From: Streptomyces mashuensis
GTDB taxonomy: Bacteria; Actinomycetota; Actinomycetes; Streptomycetales; Streptomycetaceae
Length of the DNA stretch: 64,000 nt
Direction: 5' to 3'
Assembly (NCBI RefSeq): GCF_014654785.1
Contig: NZ_BNBD01000004.1
Coordinates: forward strand, 186,001-250,000
The position numbers and the translations under genes were made by a program. This document shows positions 16,550 to 25,715 of this stretch, piece after piece. Below the pieces are notes generated by a model. It made no database searches and was not told the DNA's origin. It saw only the letters and a list, made by a program, of their open reading frames with translations. Numbering within the stretch: the stretch's first letter is position 1; each line of letters begins with the position of its first letter.

Positions 16550-17632
16550 TCAGCCGTCCGTGCGCTCGCCGTCGGCGTCGAGAGGCTTCTCCAGCACCTT
16601 GCCCTCGCCGGGGGCAAGGGTGCCGAGGATGCGCTCCAGATCCTCCATCGAGGCGAACTCGACGACGATCTTGCCCTTCTTCTGGCCCAGGTCCACCTTC
16701 ACCCGGGTCTCGAAACGGTCCGAGAGCCGCGTGGCAAGGTCGGTCAGCGCGGGCGAGATACGAGTGCCGGCCCGCGGGCTCTTGGCCTTGCGCGGCTTCT
16801 TCGGGTCGGACTTCAGCAGCTGGACGAGCTCTTCGACGGTCCGGACCGAGAGCCCCTCGGCCACGATGCGGGTGGCCAGCGCCACCTGGTCCGCCGGGTC
16901 CTCGACGGCGACCAGCGCCCGGGCATGGCCGTCCATCAGCACTCCGGAAGCGACCTTCTTCTGCACTTCCGGCGCCAGCTTCAGCAGCCGCAGGGTGTTG
17001 GTGATCTTCGAACGGGACCGGCCGATGCGGTTGGCCAGCTCCTCGTGCGTGCAGCGGAAGTCCTTGAGCAGCTGGTCGTAGGCCGCTGCTTCCTCCAGCG
17101 GGTTCAGCTGGGCCCGGTGGAGGTTCTCCAGCAGCGCGTCCAGCAGCAGCTTCTCGTCCTCGGTGGCACGGACGATGGCGGGGATGCGCTCCAGGCCGGC
17201 CTTCCGGCAGGCACGCCAGCGCCGCTCCCCCATGATGAGCTCGTACCGCTCGGCACCCAGCTGCCGGACGACGACCGGCTGGAGGAGGCCCACTTCCTGG
17301 ATGGAGGTGACGAGTTCCGCGAGGGCGTCCTCGTCGAACTCCTCCCTCGGCTGCCGAGGGTTGGGGGTGATGGCGTCCAGCGGGAGCTCCGCGAAGTGCG
17401 TCTCCCGGGCGACCGACTCGGGGACCACCGCGCTGTCCGGCACGACCACGTCGTCCACCGGAAACGTCGTCACCTTCGCCGCGGCCACCCCGCGCTCGGG
17501 CACCAGCACCGGCACCGCCGACGGCGACGTCACGCCGGACCCGACCGCCGGCCCGCTCGCGTCCGCCCCCTTCGGCGCCGGCGGGATCAGCGCACCGAGC
17601 CCCCGGCCCAGTCCCCTACGTCGCTCACTCAC
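16550..17632 (-). CDS. parB: Chromosome-partitioning protein ParB
   Basis: A CTP-dependent DNA clamp that loads at parS and spreads. The N-tail RRRGLGRGLGALIP of the 360-residue protein is the conserved ParA-contact peptide. The CTPase motifs follow (PNPRQPREEFDEDALAEL, then GERRWRACRKAG), then the HTH that reads parS (LANRIGRSRSKITNTLRLL) and a C-terminal dimerisation domain. The GTG at 17632 overlaps the parA stop by four bases, so the two are coupled. In Streptomyces, ParB condenses the many origins before sporulation septation. Confidence 0.97.
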   Translation of the reverse strand: MSERRRGLGRGLGALIPPAPKGADASGPAVGSGVTSPSAVPVLVPERGVAAAKVTTFPVDDVVVPDSAVVPESVARETHFAELPLDAITPNPRQPREEFDEDALAELVTSIQEVGLLQPVVVRQLGAERYELIMGERRWRACRKAGLERIPAIVRATEDEKLLLDALLENLHRAQLNPLEEAAAYDQLLKDFRCTHEELANRIGRSRSKITNTLRLLKLAPEVQKKVASGVLMDGHARALVAVEDPADQVALATRIVAEGLSVRTVEELVQLLKSDPKKPRKAKSPRAGTRISPALTDLATRLSDRFETRVKVDLGQKKGKIVVEFASMEDLERILGTLAPGEGKVLEKPLDADGERTDG

Positions 17633-18717
17633 TGAAGCCCCTCCGCCATGCTGTGCTGGTCGTGCTGTTGCTGATGGCCCACGGTGTGGGCCCTGCTGCC
17701 GTCGTAGTGCACCCCGATCCCCCGGAACGCAATCTCCCGCGCCGCCTCCAGGTACGACAGGGCACCGCTGGAGCCCGGGTCGTAGGTCAGGACCGTCTGA
17801 CCGTAACTGGGGGCCTCGGAGATACGGACCGAGCGCGGAATGCTGGTCCGCAGCACCTCGTGGCCGAAGTGGCTGCGCACCTCCTCCGCGACCTGGGAAG
17901 CGAGCCTGGTCCGGCCGTCGTACATGGTCAGCAGGATCGTCGAGACATGGAGCTTGGGGTTGAGGTGCCCCCGCACCAGCTCCACGTTGCGCAGCAGCTG
18001 GCCCAGCCCCTCCAGCGCGTAGTACTCGCACTGGATGGGGATGAGCACCTCGGCACCGGCGACCAGGGCGTTGACCGTCAGCAGGCCCAGCGAGGGCGGA
18101 CAGTCGATGAGGATGTAGTCCAGCGGCTGCTCGTACGCCTTGATCGCCCGGTCCAGCCGGCTCTCCCGCGCCACGAGCGAGACCAGCTCGATCTCGGCAC
18201 CGGCCAGGTCGATGGTCGCCGGGGCGCAGAACAGGCCCTCCACGTCGCGGACCGGCTGCACCACCTCGGAGAGCTGCTTGTTGTCCACCAGGACGTCGTA
18301 GATCGAGGGCACCTCGGCGTGGTGGTCGATGCCCAGCGCCGTGGAGGCATTGCCCTGGGGGTCGAGGTCGATGACCAGGACCCGGTTGCCGTGGAGGGCC
18401 AGCGACGCGGCCAGATTGACGGTGGTCGTGGTCTTGCCGACGCCGCCCTTCTGGTTGGCGACCACCATCACCCGGGTCTGCTCCGGCCGGGGCATCGAGG
18501 ACGTCGACGTTTCACGTGAAACGAGCTCGCCGGAGGACACCGGGCCGCCCTGGGGCAGCACCGTGCCCGACGGCAGAGGAGCGGCAGCAGCCAGGGGTTC
18601 GGAGTCGGCGGGGCGGGGGCCGGGGACCGGATCGGTCATCGGCCCCGCGATATTGGCGTCGGACCGCAAGGATTCACTCTCCTCGACTTCAGGCTCGCAA
18701 TGCACAGAGCCTGCCAT
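17629..18717 (-). CDS. parA: Chromosome-partitioning ATPase ParA
   Basis: A Walker-type ATPase that moves ParB-origin complexes. Counting from the ATG at 18717 the protein has 362 residues, with the deviant Walker A KGGVGKTT at 90-97, Walker A' DLDPQGNAST and Walker B ILIDCPPSLG. The first 80 or so residues are a disordered tail. The start is uncertain: the frame is open to 18882, and an ATG at 18789 is another option, but none has a strong ribosome site. A parS site within the gene is read as VSRET at residues 66-70. It forms an operon with parB. Confidence 0.93.
   Translation of the reverse strand: MAGSVHCEPEVEESESLRSDANIAGPMTDPVPGPRPADSEPLAAAAPLPSGTVLPQGGPVSSGELVSRETSTSSMPRPEQTRVMVVANQKGGVGKTTTTVNLAASLALHGNRVLVIDLDPQGNASTALGIDHHAEVPSIYDVLVDNKQLSEVVQPVRDVEGLFCAPATIDLAGAEIELVSLVARESRLDRAIKAYEQPLDYILIDCPPSLGLLTVNALVAGAEVLIPIQCEYYALEGLGQLLRNVELVRGHLNPKLHVSTILLTMYDGRTRLASQVAEEVRSHFGHEVLRTSIPRSVRISEAPSYGQTVLTYDPGSSGALSYLEAAREIAFRGIGVHYDGSRAHTVGHQQQHDQHSMAEGLQ
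18509..18522. other. parS centromere site (inside parA)
   Basis: A perfect GTTTCACGTGAAAC in the disordered-tail part of parA. Confidence 0.95.
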
Positions 18718-18866
18718 GGTTTCGGGGTCACGAACCAGCGAGCCCCGTTCTCCTGTGGATGAATCCCGTGAACCTGTGGATGAACCCATGTCCTGAACCG
18801 GACGACGATCACGCGGAGCGGCGGCCGCTCGACCGCGGCCGATGATTCCATGCACCAGGGAGCGAC

Positions 18867-18880
18867 GTTTCACGTGAAAC
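18867..18880. other. parS centromere site upstream of parA
   Basis: A perfect GTTTCACGTGAAAC about 150 bp before the chosen parA start, in the parAB promoter region. ParB binding here could also affect parAB transcription. Confidence 0.95.
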
Positions 18881-18989
18881 ACGATGCCCGTGACGCGCCA
18901 CTCCCCGACGGAGACACTCCGTTACGAGTAGTTTTGCCGGGTTGTATGGAGTAAAGGGCCCCGCAGTGAAGGGCCCCAAGGGCCCCCAC

Positions 18990-19706
18990 TCAGCGGCGCC
19001 GGCGCGCCCGCCCTGTCCGGGCCGCCTTCGCCCGCTTGGCGGCGAAGCGCACACCGCCCGGGCTCTCCCCGACCTCGACCCGCACCAGCGTGGACGGCGG
19101 ATCGACGACGCCCTCGCCCACGTGCAGCACGGAGGCGTTCACGGCGCCGAGCTTGCTGAGCGCGGCACGGGCGTTCTGCAGCTCCTCCTCGGCGGTGTCG
19201 CCCTTGAGGGCCAGCATCTCGCCGTAGGGCCGCAGCAGCGGCACGCCCCAGCCGGCCAGCCGGTCCAGGGGCGCCACGGCCCGGGCCGTGACGACGTGCA
19301 CCGGCTCCATCTTGCCGAGCACCTCTTCGGCCCGGCCGCGCACCACGCGGACGTGGTCCAGGCCCAGCAGCTCCACGACCTCCTGGAGGAAGGTGGTGCG
19401 CCGCAGCAGCGGCTCCAGCAGGGTGATCTGGAGGTCGGGGCGGCACAGGGCGAGCGGGATGCCGGGCAGGCCGGCGCCGGAGCCCACGTCGCACACCGAG
19501 ACGCCCTCGGGCACGGCCTCGCCGAGCACCGCACAGTTGAGCAGGTGCCGTTCCCAGAGCCGGGGCACCTCACGGGGGCCGATCAGGCCGCGCTGGACGC
19601 CGACGTCCGCGAGGAGCTCCGCATAGCGGACGGCCTCCGGAAAGCGGTCACCGAATACCGCCCGCGCCGCCGCGGGCGCCGGGGGGAGCTCCGCTGCCTC
19701 TTCCAC
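18990..19706 (-). CDS. rsmG: 16S rRNA (guanine527-N7)-methyltransferase
   Basis: SAM-dependent enzyme that methylates G527 of 16S rRNA; loss gives low-level streptomycin resistance and altered antibiotic production in Streptomyces. The 238-residue protein shows VCDVGSGAGLPGIPLA (SAM site) and the downstream TARAVAPLDRL block typical of GidB/RsmG. The GTG start is at 19706. It lies between jag and parA on the same strand, a conserved order. The C-terminus is highly basic. Confidence 0.95.
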   Translation of the reverse strand: MEEAAELPPAPAAARAVFGDRFPEAVRYAELLADVGVQRGLIGPREVPRLWERHLLNCAVLGEAVPEGVSVCDVGSGAGLPGIPLALCRPDLQITLLEPLLRRTTFLQEVVELLGLDHVRVVRGRAEEVLGKMEPVHVVTARAVAPLDRLAGWGVPLLRPYGEMLALKGDTAEEELQNARAALSKLGAVNASVLHVGEGVVDPPSTLVRVEVGESPGGVRFAAKRAKAARTGRARRRR

Positions 19707-19842
19707 GGGAACCGTCCTTCCGTCTTCCGTCTTCGGTTCTTCCGTACACAGGGTGTGTACGCATGGGCGGCGGAATCCTGTCCGCCGACCTCTACCGCCG
19801 ATTATCCACCGCTGATTCCGGTGGGGATCATGCCGAGAAGGC

Positions 19843-19881
19843 TCGGCCCCGTCCGCACGCAGAACGAGCAGACGGGGCCGA
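19843..19881 (-). terminator. Possible hairpin between jag and rsmG
   Basis: An 11-bp stem (19843-19853 with 19871-19881) with a 17-base loop lies just beyond the jag stop. The long loop makes it a weak or attenuating terminator. A DnaA-box-like TTATCCACC occurs nearby at 19802. Confidence 0.5.
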
Positions 19882-19901
19882 CGTCATACCGGACGAGACC
19901 G

Positions 19902-20414
19902 TCAGGCCGGGAGGACGACCACCCGGCGCTGGGGCTCCTCGCCCTCGGACTCGCTGCGCAGGCCGGCCGCGGCCACGGCGTCGTGGACCACCTTGCGCTC
20001 GAAGGGCGTCATGGGGTCCAGCTTGACCGGCTTGCCGGTGCTGCGGGCCTCCTCGGCGGCCTTCGTGCCCAGCCCGGACAGCTCCTCGCGCTTGCGGGCG
20101 CGGAAGCCGGCGATGTCGAGCATCAGGCGGCTGCGGTCACCGGTCTCCCGGTTCACGGCGAGGCGGGTGAGCTCCTGGAGGGCCTCCAGCACCTCACCGT
20201 CCCGGCCGACCAGCTTCTGCAGGTCGCGGCTGGTGCCGTCGCTGATGATCGACACGGAGGCGCGGTCGCCCTCGACATCCATGTCGATGTCCCCGTCGAG
20301 GTCGGCGATGTCCAGCAGCCCCTCCAGGTAGTCGGCCGCGATCTCGCCCTCCTGCTCGAGGCGGGTGAGGGTGTCGGTGACCTCGGCGGCGCTCTGACGC
20401 TGCGTGTCCGTCAC
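19902..20414 (-). CDS. jag: Jag/SpoIIIJ-associated RNA-binding protein (KH and R3H domains)
   Basis: The 170-residue protein has a type II KH domain in the middle (LVGRDGEVLEALQELTRLAV) and a C-terminal R3H domain (MTPFERKVVHDAVAAAGL). It lacks the long Jag N-domain. It binds RNA and usually partners the YidC insertase encoded next to it. The GTG at 20414 follows an AAGGAG site at good spacing. The earlier GTG/ATG at 20432 would overlap the yidC stop. It is part of the rpmH-rnpA-yidD-yidC-jag operon. Confidence 0.93.
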   Translation of the reverse strand: MTDTQRQSAAEVTDTLTRLEQEGEIAADYLEGLLDIADLDGDIDMDVEGDRASVSIISDGTSRDLQKLVGRDGEVLEALQELTRLAVNRETGDRSRLMLDIAGFRARKREELSGLGTKAAEEARSTGKPVKLDPMTPFERKVVHDAVAAAGLRSESEGEEPQRRVVVLPA

Positions 20415-20428
20415 AGTGGGCTCCTTCA

Positions 20429-21532
20429 TCACTTCTTGGACGGGTGCGAGGGGTGCTTGGGCCGCTGCTGGCCGCCCTTGCGCTGCCCGGACTTGCCGCC
20501 GCCCTGCTGCTTGCCGGCCTTGGTCTCACGGGAACCGCCGGACGTGGCCTCGTCGGTCTCCTGCTGCGAGCCCGCCGTGGACCGCGTGGCCTGGGCGGAG
20601 CCGCCGACCTGGCGCTTGGCCTTGGTCTGCCGCTTGGGCTGCTGGCGGGCGGCACGGGCGGCCTCGGCGGCCTCCTTGGCCTGGACCTCGGCCGGGTCCT
20701 CCACGATCTTGCCCTTGGCCCGCAGGCGCTCCTGGCGCTGCTTGTAGGCGAGGCTGCCCGGAGTGGGGTTGCGGCGGATGACGAACATCTGCTGGCCCAT
20801 GGTCCACACGTTGGTGGTCAGCCAGTAGACCAGGACACCGACCGGGAAGTTGATGCCGAAGACGGCGAACATGATCGGGAAGACGTACATCAGCATCTTC
20901 TGCTGCTGCATGAAGGGCGTCTTCACCGTGAGGTCGACGTTCTTCGTCATCAGCTGGCGCTGCGTGTAGAACTGCGACAGCGACATCAGCACGATCATGA
21001 TGATCGTGACGACGCGGACGTCGGTCAGCGTGGCACCGAGCGACTCGACCTTGCTCGCGCTGTCCATGAACTTGGACGCGATCGGGGCCCCGAAGATGTG
21101 CGCCTTACGGGCGCTGTCGACCAGCGACTGGTCCATCACACCGACGACACGGCCGCCGGCGATGTGGTTGAGGACCTGGTAGAGGGAGATGAAGAACGGC
21201 GACTGGGCCAGGATCGGGAGACAGCTCGAGAGCGGGTTGGTGCCCGTCTCCTTGTAGAGCTTCATCATCTCTTCCGACTGGCGCTGCCGGTCGTTCTTGT
21301 AGCGCTCCTGGATCGCCTTCATCTTCGGCTGGAGCGCCTGCATGTTCCGCGTGGCCTTGATCTGCTTCACGAAGAGCGGGATCAGGCAGATGCGGATCAG
21401 CACCACCAGCGAGACGATGGACAGACCCCACGCCGCGCCACTGTCCTTGTTGAAGATCAGGCTGTAGAACGAGTGGAACTGGACGATGATCCAGGAAACA
21501 GCGTCATAGAGAGGACCGAGGATCGTGTCCAC
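20429..21532 (-). CDS. yidC: Membrane protein insertase YidC
   Basis: Inserts and folds inner-membrane proteins alone or with SecYEG. The 367-residue protein has an N-terminal span ([13 protein letters not shown]), then the conserved core with the cytoplasmic helical hairpin ([19 protein letters not shown]) and the block [14 protein letters not shown]. Four further spans follow, then a long basic Gln/Lys-rich C-tail of the type that contacts ribosomes. It has the Gram-positive form without the large periplasmic domain. The GTG start is three bases from the yidD stop. Confidence 0.97.
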   Translation of the reverse strand: MDTILGPLYDAVSWIIVQFHSFYSLIFNKDSGAAWGLSIVSLVVLIRICLIPLFVKQIKATRNMQALQPKMKAIQERYKNDRQRQSEEMMKLYKETGTNPLSSCLPILAQSPFFISLYQVLNHIAGGRVVGVMDQSLVDSARKAHIFGAPIASKFMDSASKVESLGATLTDVRVVTIIMIVLMSLSQFYTQRQLMTKNVDLTVKTPFMQQQKMLMYVFPIMFAVFGINFPVGVLVYWLTTNVWTMGQQMFVIRRNPTPGSLAYKQRQERLRAKGKIVEDPAEVQAKEAAEAARAARQQPKRQTKAKRQVGGSAQATRSTAGSQQETDEATSGGSRETKAGKQQGGGKSGQRKGGQQRPKHPSHPSKK

Positions 21533-21535
21533 GAA

Positions 21536-21853
21536 TCAGGCTCCTTGGGCGTTGGGCTGAGTCTCGGGCTGTGCGGCGGGCGCCATGGCGGGGTGCCCGC
21601 CCAGTCGGCTCCTCAGCCGCTGGTGCCAGACCGGACGCTTCCGGGGAGGGACGTGGTCGACGCCGCCGAGCGACCACGGGTTGCAGCGCAGGATGCGCCA
21701 GGCCGTCAGTACGGACCCCTTGACCGCGCCGTGCACCTGGATGGCCGTGTAGCCGTAGTGCGAGCACGAGGGGTAGTACTTGCAGACCGGTCCCAGCAGC
21801 GGGCTCACGGTCCACTGGTAGAGCTTGATCAACCACAGCAGCGGGTACTTCAC
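21536..21853 (-). CDS. yidD: Membrane protein insertion efficiency factor YidD
   Basis: A 105-residue amphipathic protein with the family pattern [18 protein letters not shown], then WRILRCNPW. The three cysteines are conserved in the family. It assists YidC-dependent insertion. Its GTG start overlaps the rnpA stop by four bases. The C-terminal 25 residues are a variable Pro/Ala/Gln tail. Confidence 0.93.
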   Translation of the reverse strand: MKYPLLWLIKLYQWTVSPLLGPVCKYYPSCSHYGYTAIQVHGAVKGSVLTAWRILRCNPWSLGGVDHVPPRKRPVWHQRLRSRLGGHPAMAPAAQPETQPNAQGA

Positions 21854-22305
21854 CGTGCGCTCCCTCCCGGGATCCCGGGGCTCCGGGGGTCACCCCCCGG
21901 GGGATTGCTTCGTGGTGCCCTGCCCTCGGCTCCGCCGGGGGCACCCCCGCCCACCAGCCGCTGCAGTGCGGCGTCGAGGTCATGGGCCAGCCGGCCGTAC
22001 TCCGCCTCACCCGCGCCGGGCAGGGCTCGCACCACCACCAGGCTACCGGCGGGCAGCACATCCAGCCGGTCACGCACGAGGTGGCGCAGCCGTCGTTTGA
22101 CCCGGTTGCGGACCACCGCTCCGCCGACCGCCTTGCTCACGACGAAACCCGCACGCGCCGGGGGGACCGTTCCCCCCGGCGTGTGCGGGTCCGTGTTACC
22201 GCTGCGTAGGTGGACGACGAGGAGCGGGCGCCCGGCCCGGCGTCCTCGGCGTACCGCGGTCGCGAAGTCCTCGCGCCGCCTCAGCCGAGACTCGGAAGGC
22301 AGCAC
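21850..22305 (-). CDS. rnpA: Ribonuclease P protein component
   Basis: Binds the catalytic RNase P RNA and the 5' leader of pre-tRNA. In the 151-residue protein the signature RNR helix is at [21 protein letters not shown] chose the GTG at 22305, because it gives the canonical start [14 protein letters not shown]. The C-terminus beyond the fold is an extended Gly/Pro-rich tail. It lies between rpmH and yidD on the minus strand. Confidence 0.95.
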   Translation of the reverse strand: MLPSESRLRRREDFATAVRRGRRAGRPLLVVHLRSGNTDPHTPGGTVPPARAGFVVSKAVGGAVVRNRVKRRLRHLVRDRLDVLPAGSLVVVRALPGAGEAEYGRLAHDLDAALQRLVGGGAPGGAEGRAPRSNPPGGDPRSPGIPGGSAR

Positions 22306-22330
22306 GTCATGGACCTTGACGTCGGGCTGG

Positions 22331-22468
22331 TCAGGCCGACAGGCGGGCGCGACCCTTGCTGCGGCGGGACGCGAGGATCGCGCGGCCGGCACGGGTGCGC
22401 ATGCGCAGGCGGAAGCCGTGGGTCTTCGCGCGACGGCGGTTGTTCGGCTGGAAGGTGCGCTTGCTCAC
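22331..22468 (-). CDS. rpmH: 50S ribosomal protein L34
   Basis: A 45-residue protein with the textbook L34 sequence: [20 protein letters not shown], then [11 protein letters not shown]. The GTG at 22468 is preceded by GGAG. It is the first gene of the leftward operon that diverges from dnaA. Confidence 0.98.
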   Translation of the reverse strand: MSKRTFQPNNRRRAKTHGFRLRMRTRAGRAILASRRSKGRARLSA

Positions 22469-22892
22469 TCGGGGACTCCAGAAATGAATCGTGTGATGGC
22501 GGTACATCGCCTGGCTGTCACCGTGCGCCCACGAGGAGACTCGCAATACGCCCAAGTGCACCGCTTCATGACCGCGATCAGAAGAAGACCGTGATCCTTG
22601 CCCATCGGAGGCAGGCGGCAGCAGCCATCGACAACTCGACCTCGCCACGGTACGCGCCGTTACGCCATCCGGTCAAACCGGCAGCGCACCGCCCCCACCG
22701 TATCCGCTCCCGCCCCGGTCCGGCGCCAGGCGCGGCCGCATGGCACATTTGTACACACCCTGTGGACAACGACTTGAACCACGCGCCTCGGCCTGACTAC
22801 CGTGACTGAACTCCGAATCCTTCCCGCCCGTCCCGAGAACCACACATTCGTGGGACTCCAGGGCACCCCCCGTGACTGAGAGAGCGTGCCCT
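22469..22892. promoter_or_regulatory. rpmH-dnaA divergent promoter region with two DnaA boxes
   Basis: This 424-bp gap holds the promoters for rpmH (left) and dnaA (right). A consensus DnaA box TTGTCCACA lies on the minus strand at 22761-22769, and a variant TTGTACACA at 22749-22757 on the plus strand. They lie about 130 bp before the dnaA start and fit autoregulation of dnaA, which is known in Streptomyces. Confidence 0.8.
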
Positions 22893-24854
22893 GTGGCTGA
22901 CCTGCCCGCCGATCTTGCCGCAGTGTGGCCGCGCGTGCTCGAGCAGCTCCTCGGCGAGGGGCGCGGCCAGGGCGTCGAGACGAAGGACGAACACTGGATC
23001 AAGCGCTGCCAGCCGCTCGCGCTGGTGGCGGACACGGCCCTGCTCGCGGTCCCGAACGAATTCGCCAAGGGCGTCCTGGAGGGGCGGCTCGCGCCGATCG
23101 TCAGCGAGACCCTGAGCCGGGAGTGCGGCCGCCCGATCCGCATCGCGATCACCGTCGACGAGTCGGCCGGCCAGGCCCCGGCCACCCCGGAGCGGGACCG
23201 CGGCCGGCCCCCCGTCCGCCCCACGGACCGGTCCGGCCGTGACTCGTACGAGGGACGCGACGCATACGAGGGATACGAGGGCTCCGGAGCGACCGGCGGC
23301 GGCTACGAGGCACGCGACGGCCGTGACGTGCGCGACGCCCGGGACGCGTACGGCCGCCAGGCCGGCGACGACCTGCCGTCCGTGCGCCCCGCCTACCCCG
23401 AGTACCAGCAGCGCCCCGAGCCCGGCGCCTGGCCGCGCCACGCGGCGCCGTCGGGCCCGTCCCTGCCCGAGCGCGGCGACGGCGGTGCCGGCGGCAACGG
23501 CGGTGCCCACGGGGCCGGTGCCGATTACGGCTGGCAGCAGCAGCGCCTCGGCGGCTTCGGCGAGGGCGAACGCGACCCGTACGCCACGCCGCCCGCCTCC
23601 TACGACAACCCGTACGACCAGCAGCGCGACTACGGCACGGCCGGCCAGGCCGCCGAGCGGCTGCCGTACGACCAGCAGCAGCGCCGCGAGCTGCCCGACG
23701 GCGGGCCGCGCGGCGGCGCGGGGGCCGGCCCGGTGCCCGGCGGTACGTCCGGGGGGCCGGGCTCCGGCAGTGGCGGGACCGGCGGTTCCGGCTCCGGCTC
23801 GGGGGGCGGCTCCGGCGAGCCGACGGCCCGGCTGAACCCCAAGTACCTCTTCGACACGTTCGTCATCGGCGCGTCCAACCGGTTCGCGCACGCGGCGGCG
23901 GTCGCGGTCGCCGAGGCTCCGGCCAAGGCGTACAACCCGCTCTTCATCTACGGCGAGTCGGGCCTGGGCAAGACCCACCTGCTGCACGCCATCGGGCACT
24001 ACGCGCGCAACCTCTATCCGGGCACGCGTGTGCGCTACGTGAGCTCCGAGGAGTTCACCAACGAGTTCATCAACTCCATCCGCGACGGCAAGGCGGATGC
24101 GTTCCGCAAGCGCTACCGCGACATGGACATCCTGCTGGTCGACGACATCCAGTTCCTGGCGAGCAAGGAGTCGACGCAGGAGGAGTTCTTCCACACCTTC
24201 AACACCCTGCACAACGCCAACAAGCAGATCGTCCTCTCGTCGGACCGGCCGCCCAAGCAGCTGGTGACCCTGGAGGACCGGCTGCGGAACCGCTTCGAGT
24301 GGGGCCTGATCACGGACGTCCAGCCGCCCGAGCTGGAGACCCGGATCGCGATCCTGCGGAAGAAGGCGGTGCAGGAGCAGCTCAACGCACCGCCGGAGGT
24401 ACTGGAGTTCATCGCCTCCCGGATCTCGCGCAACATCCGCGAGCTCGAGGGCGCGCTGATCCGGGTGACGGCCTTCGCGAGCCTCAACCGGCAGCCGGTC
24501 GACCTGGGCCTGACCGAGATCGTGCTGAAGGACCTGATCCCCGGCGGCGAGGACGCCTCGCCGGAGATCACGGCCACGGCCATCATGGCGGCCACCGCGG
24601 ACTACTTCGGCCACACCGTCGAGGACCTGTGCGGTGCCTCGCGCAGCCGCGTACTGGTGACGGCGCGGCAGATCGCGATGTACCTGTGCCGGGAGCTGAC
24701 GGACCTGTCGCTGCCGAAGATCGGCGCGCAGTTCGGCGGCCGCGACCACACCACGGTGATGCACGCGGACCGCAAGATCCGGGCGTTGATGGCCGAACGG
24801 CGGTCCATCTACAACCAGGTGACCGAGCTGACGAACCGCATCAAGAACGGCTGA
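22893..24854 (+). CDS. dnaA: Chromosomal replication initiator DnaA
   Basis: ATP-dependent initiator that binds the DnaA boxes of oriC, opens the duplex and loads the helicase. The 653-residue protein has domain I at about 1-100. Domain II is a very long linker (about 100-310) rich in Asp, Arg, Gly, Tyr and Gln, a Streptomyces trait. Domain III is AAA+ (Walker [10 protein letters not shown], Walker [10 protein letters not shown]). Domain IV has the box-reading motif [15 protein letters not shown] chose GTG 22893 (protein [13 protein letters not shown]); GTG 22872 is possible and adds seven residues. Confidence 0.97.
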   Translation: MADLPADLAAVWPRVLEQLLGEGRGQGVETKDEHWIKRCQPLALVADTALLAVPNEFAKGVLEGRLAPIVSETLSRECGRPIRIAITVDESAGQAPATPERDRGRPPVRPTDRSGRDSYEGRDAYEGYEGSGATGGGYEARDGRDVRDARDAYGRQAGDDLPSVRPAYPEYQQRPEPGAWPRHAAPSGPSLPERGDGGAGGNGGAHGAGADYGWQQQRLGGFGEGERDPYATPPASYDNPYDQQRDYGTAGQAAERLPYDQQQRRELPDGGPRGGAGAGPVPGGTSGGPGSGSGGTGGSGSGSGGGSGEPTARLNPKYLFDTFVIGASNRFAHAAAVAVAEAPAKAYNPLFIYGESGLGKTHLLHAIGHYARNLYPGTRVRYVSSEEFTNEFINSIRDGKADAFRKRYRDMDILLVDDIQFLASKESTQEEFFHTFNTLHNANKQIVLSSDRPPKQLVTLEDRLRNRFEWGLITDVQPPELETRIAILRKKAVQEQLNAPPEVLEFIASRISRNIRELEGALIRVTAFASLNRQPVDLGLTEIVLKDLIPGGEDASPEITATAIMAATADYFGHTVEDLCGASRSRVLVTARQIAMYLCRELTDLSLPKIGAQFGGRDHTTVMHADRKIRALMAERRSIYNQVTELTNRIKNG

Positions 24855-25715
24855 CACGGCCCCCACAGGCCCCAACCACGGGCCTCCGCAGGCCTCCTCA
24901 GCACTCCACAGACCGTCCAAGGGCGCTCCGGGATCCCCCGGGGCGCCCTTCCGCGTACCCGGACCCCCGCACCGTCTGTTCGAATAGTGGGCCCGGCCTG
25001 CGGGTTCTCCACAGATTCCGGGGTTGTCCACCGTCCACACCCTGGGGACTGCGAAGTTATCCATACGGTGTCCACAGACCGGGCTGTTGATATGCCATCA
25101 GCTGAGGTCAGCGGGGTGTGGATTTGTGGCAAACGGTGGTCCACAGCCTGTGGACGACGGAGCTGCCCACAGCCGCCGTCGCGGTTGTCCACCGGCCACC
25201 CACAGGACAGCCGGTGTTATACACAGCCTTTCCACATCCCTGTCCACTGTTCGGCAACGAAACGCCGAAGATCACCGCACCGAGTGAAAGGCGTCACACC
25301 AAGCTGCCGGATTGGGCTGTGGGCAACCTGGGTAAAGCTGGGGACACACCTGGGGAGAAGTGCGCCCTGCCTGTGCATCGGGTGTGCACAACTTCGCGCG
25401 GTCCACAGACCACCCCGGTTATCCACCGGCGCCACCCACAGGGGCAGTGGACAAAATTCCGGCGCTGACCTGGGCAAAGCCGGTTATCCACGGTTTCCAC
25501 AGGCCCTACTACTACGACCACAGAGATCAACCGGGGAACTCGCTTCGAAGCGGGGGCTGTGCACAACTCGCGCCGAGCCGGCGCCACGCCCCGGACCTCG
25601 ACTTGACCGCCGCCCGCAGCATCTGTCAGCGGCGTGCGTCAGACTGGTCCCCGGCGATTGGCGCCAGAGGAAGAAGCCAGCAGGGCGAGCCAGCAACAAG
25701 CAGGAGGCGGTTCCG
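24855..25715. other. Chromosomal origin of replication oriC
   Basis: This 861-bp gap between dnaA and dnaN contains about 19 DnaA boxes close to TTGTCCACA on both strands. Plus-strand boxes start at 25005, 25024, 25031, 25057, 25068, 25137, 25185, 25217, 25228, 25240, 25399, 25419, 25484 and 25493. Minus-strand boxes start at 25117, 25149, 25318, 25383, 25446 and 25558. They fall into a left cluster (25005-25248) and a right cluster (25318-25566). The number and placement match the known Streptomyces oriC type. No gene is present. Confidence 0.96.

Noticed and set aside
18752..18788. Tandem CCTGTGGATGAA near parA, DnaA-box-like
   Set aside because: The boxes (TCATCCACA) are poor, and the repeat lies near the uncertain parA start, so I do not call a regulatory site.
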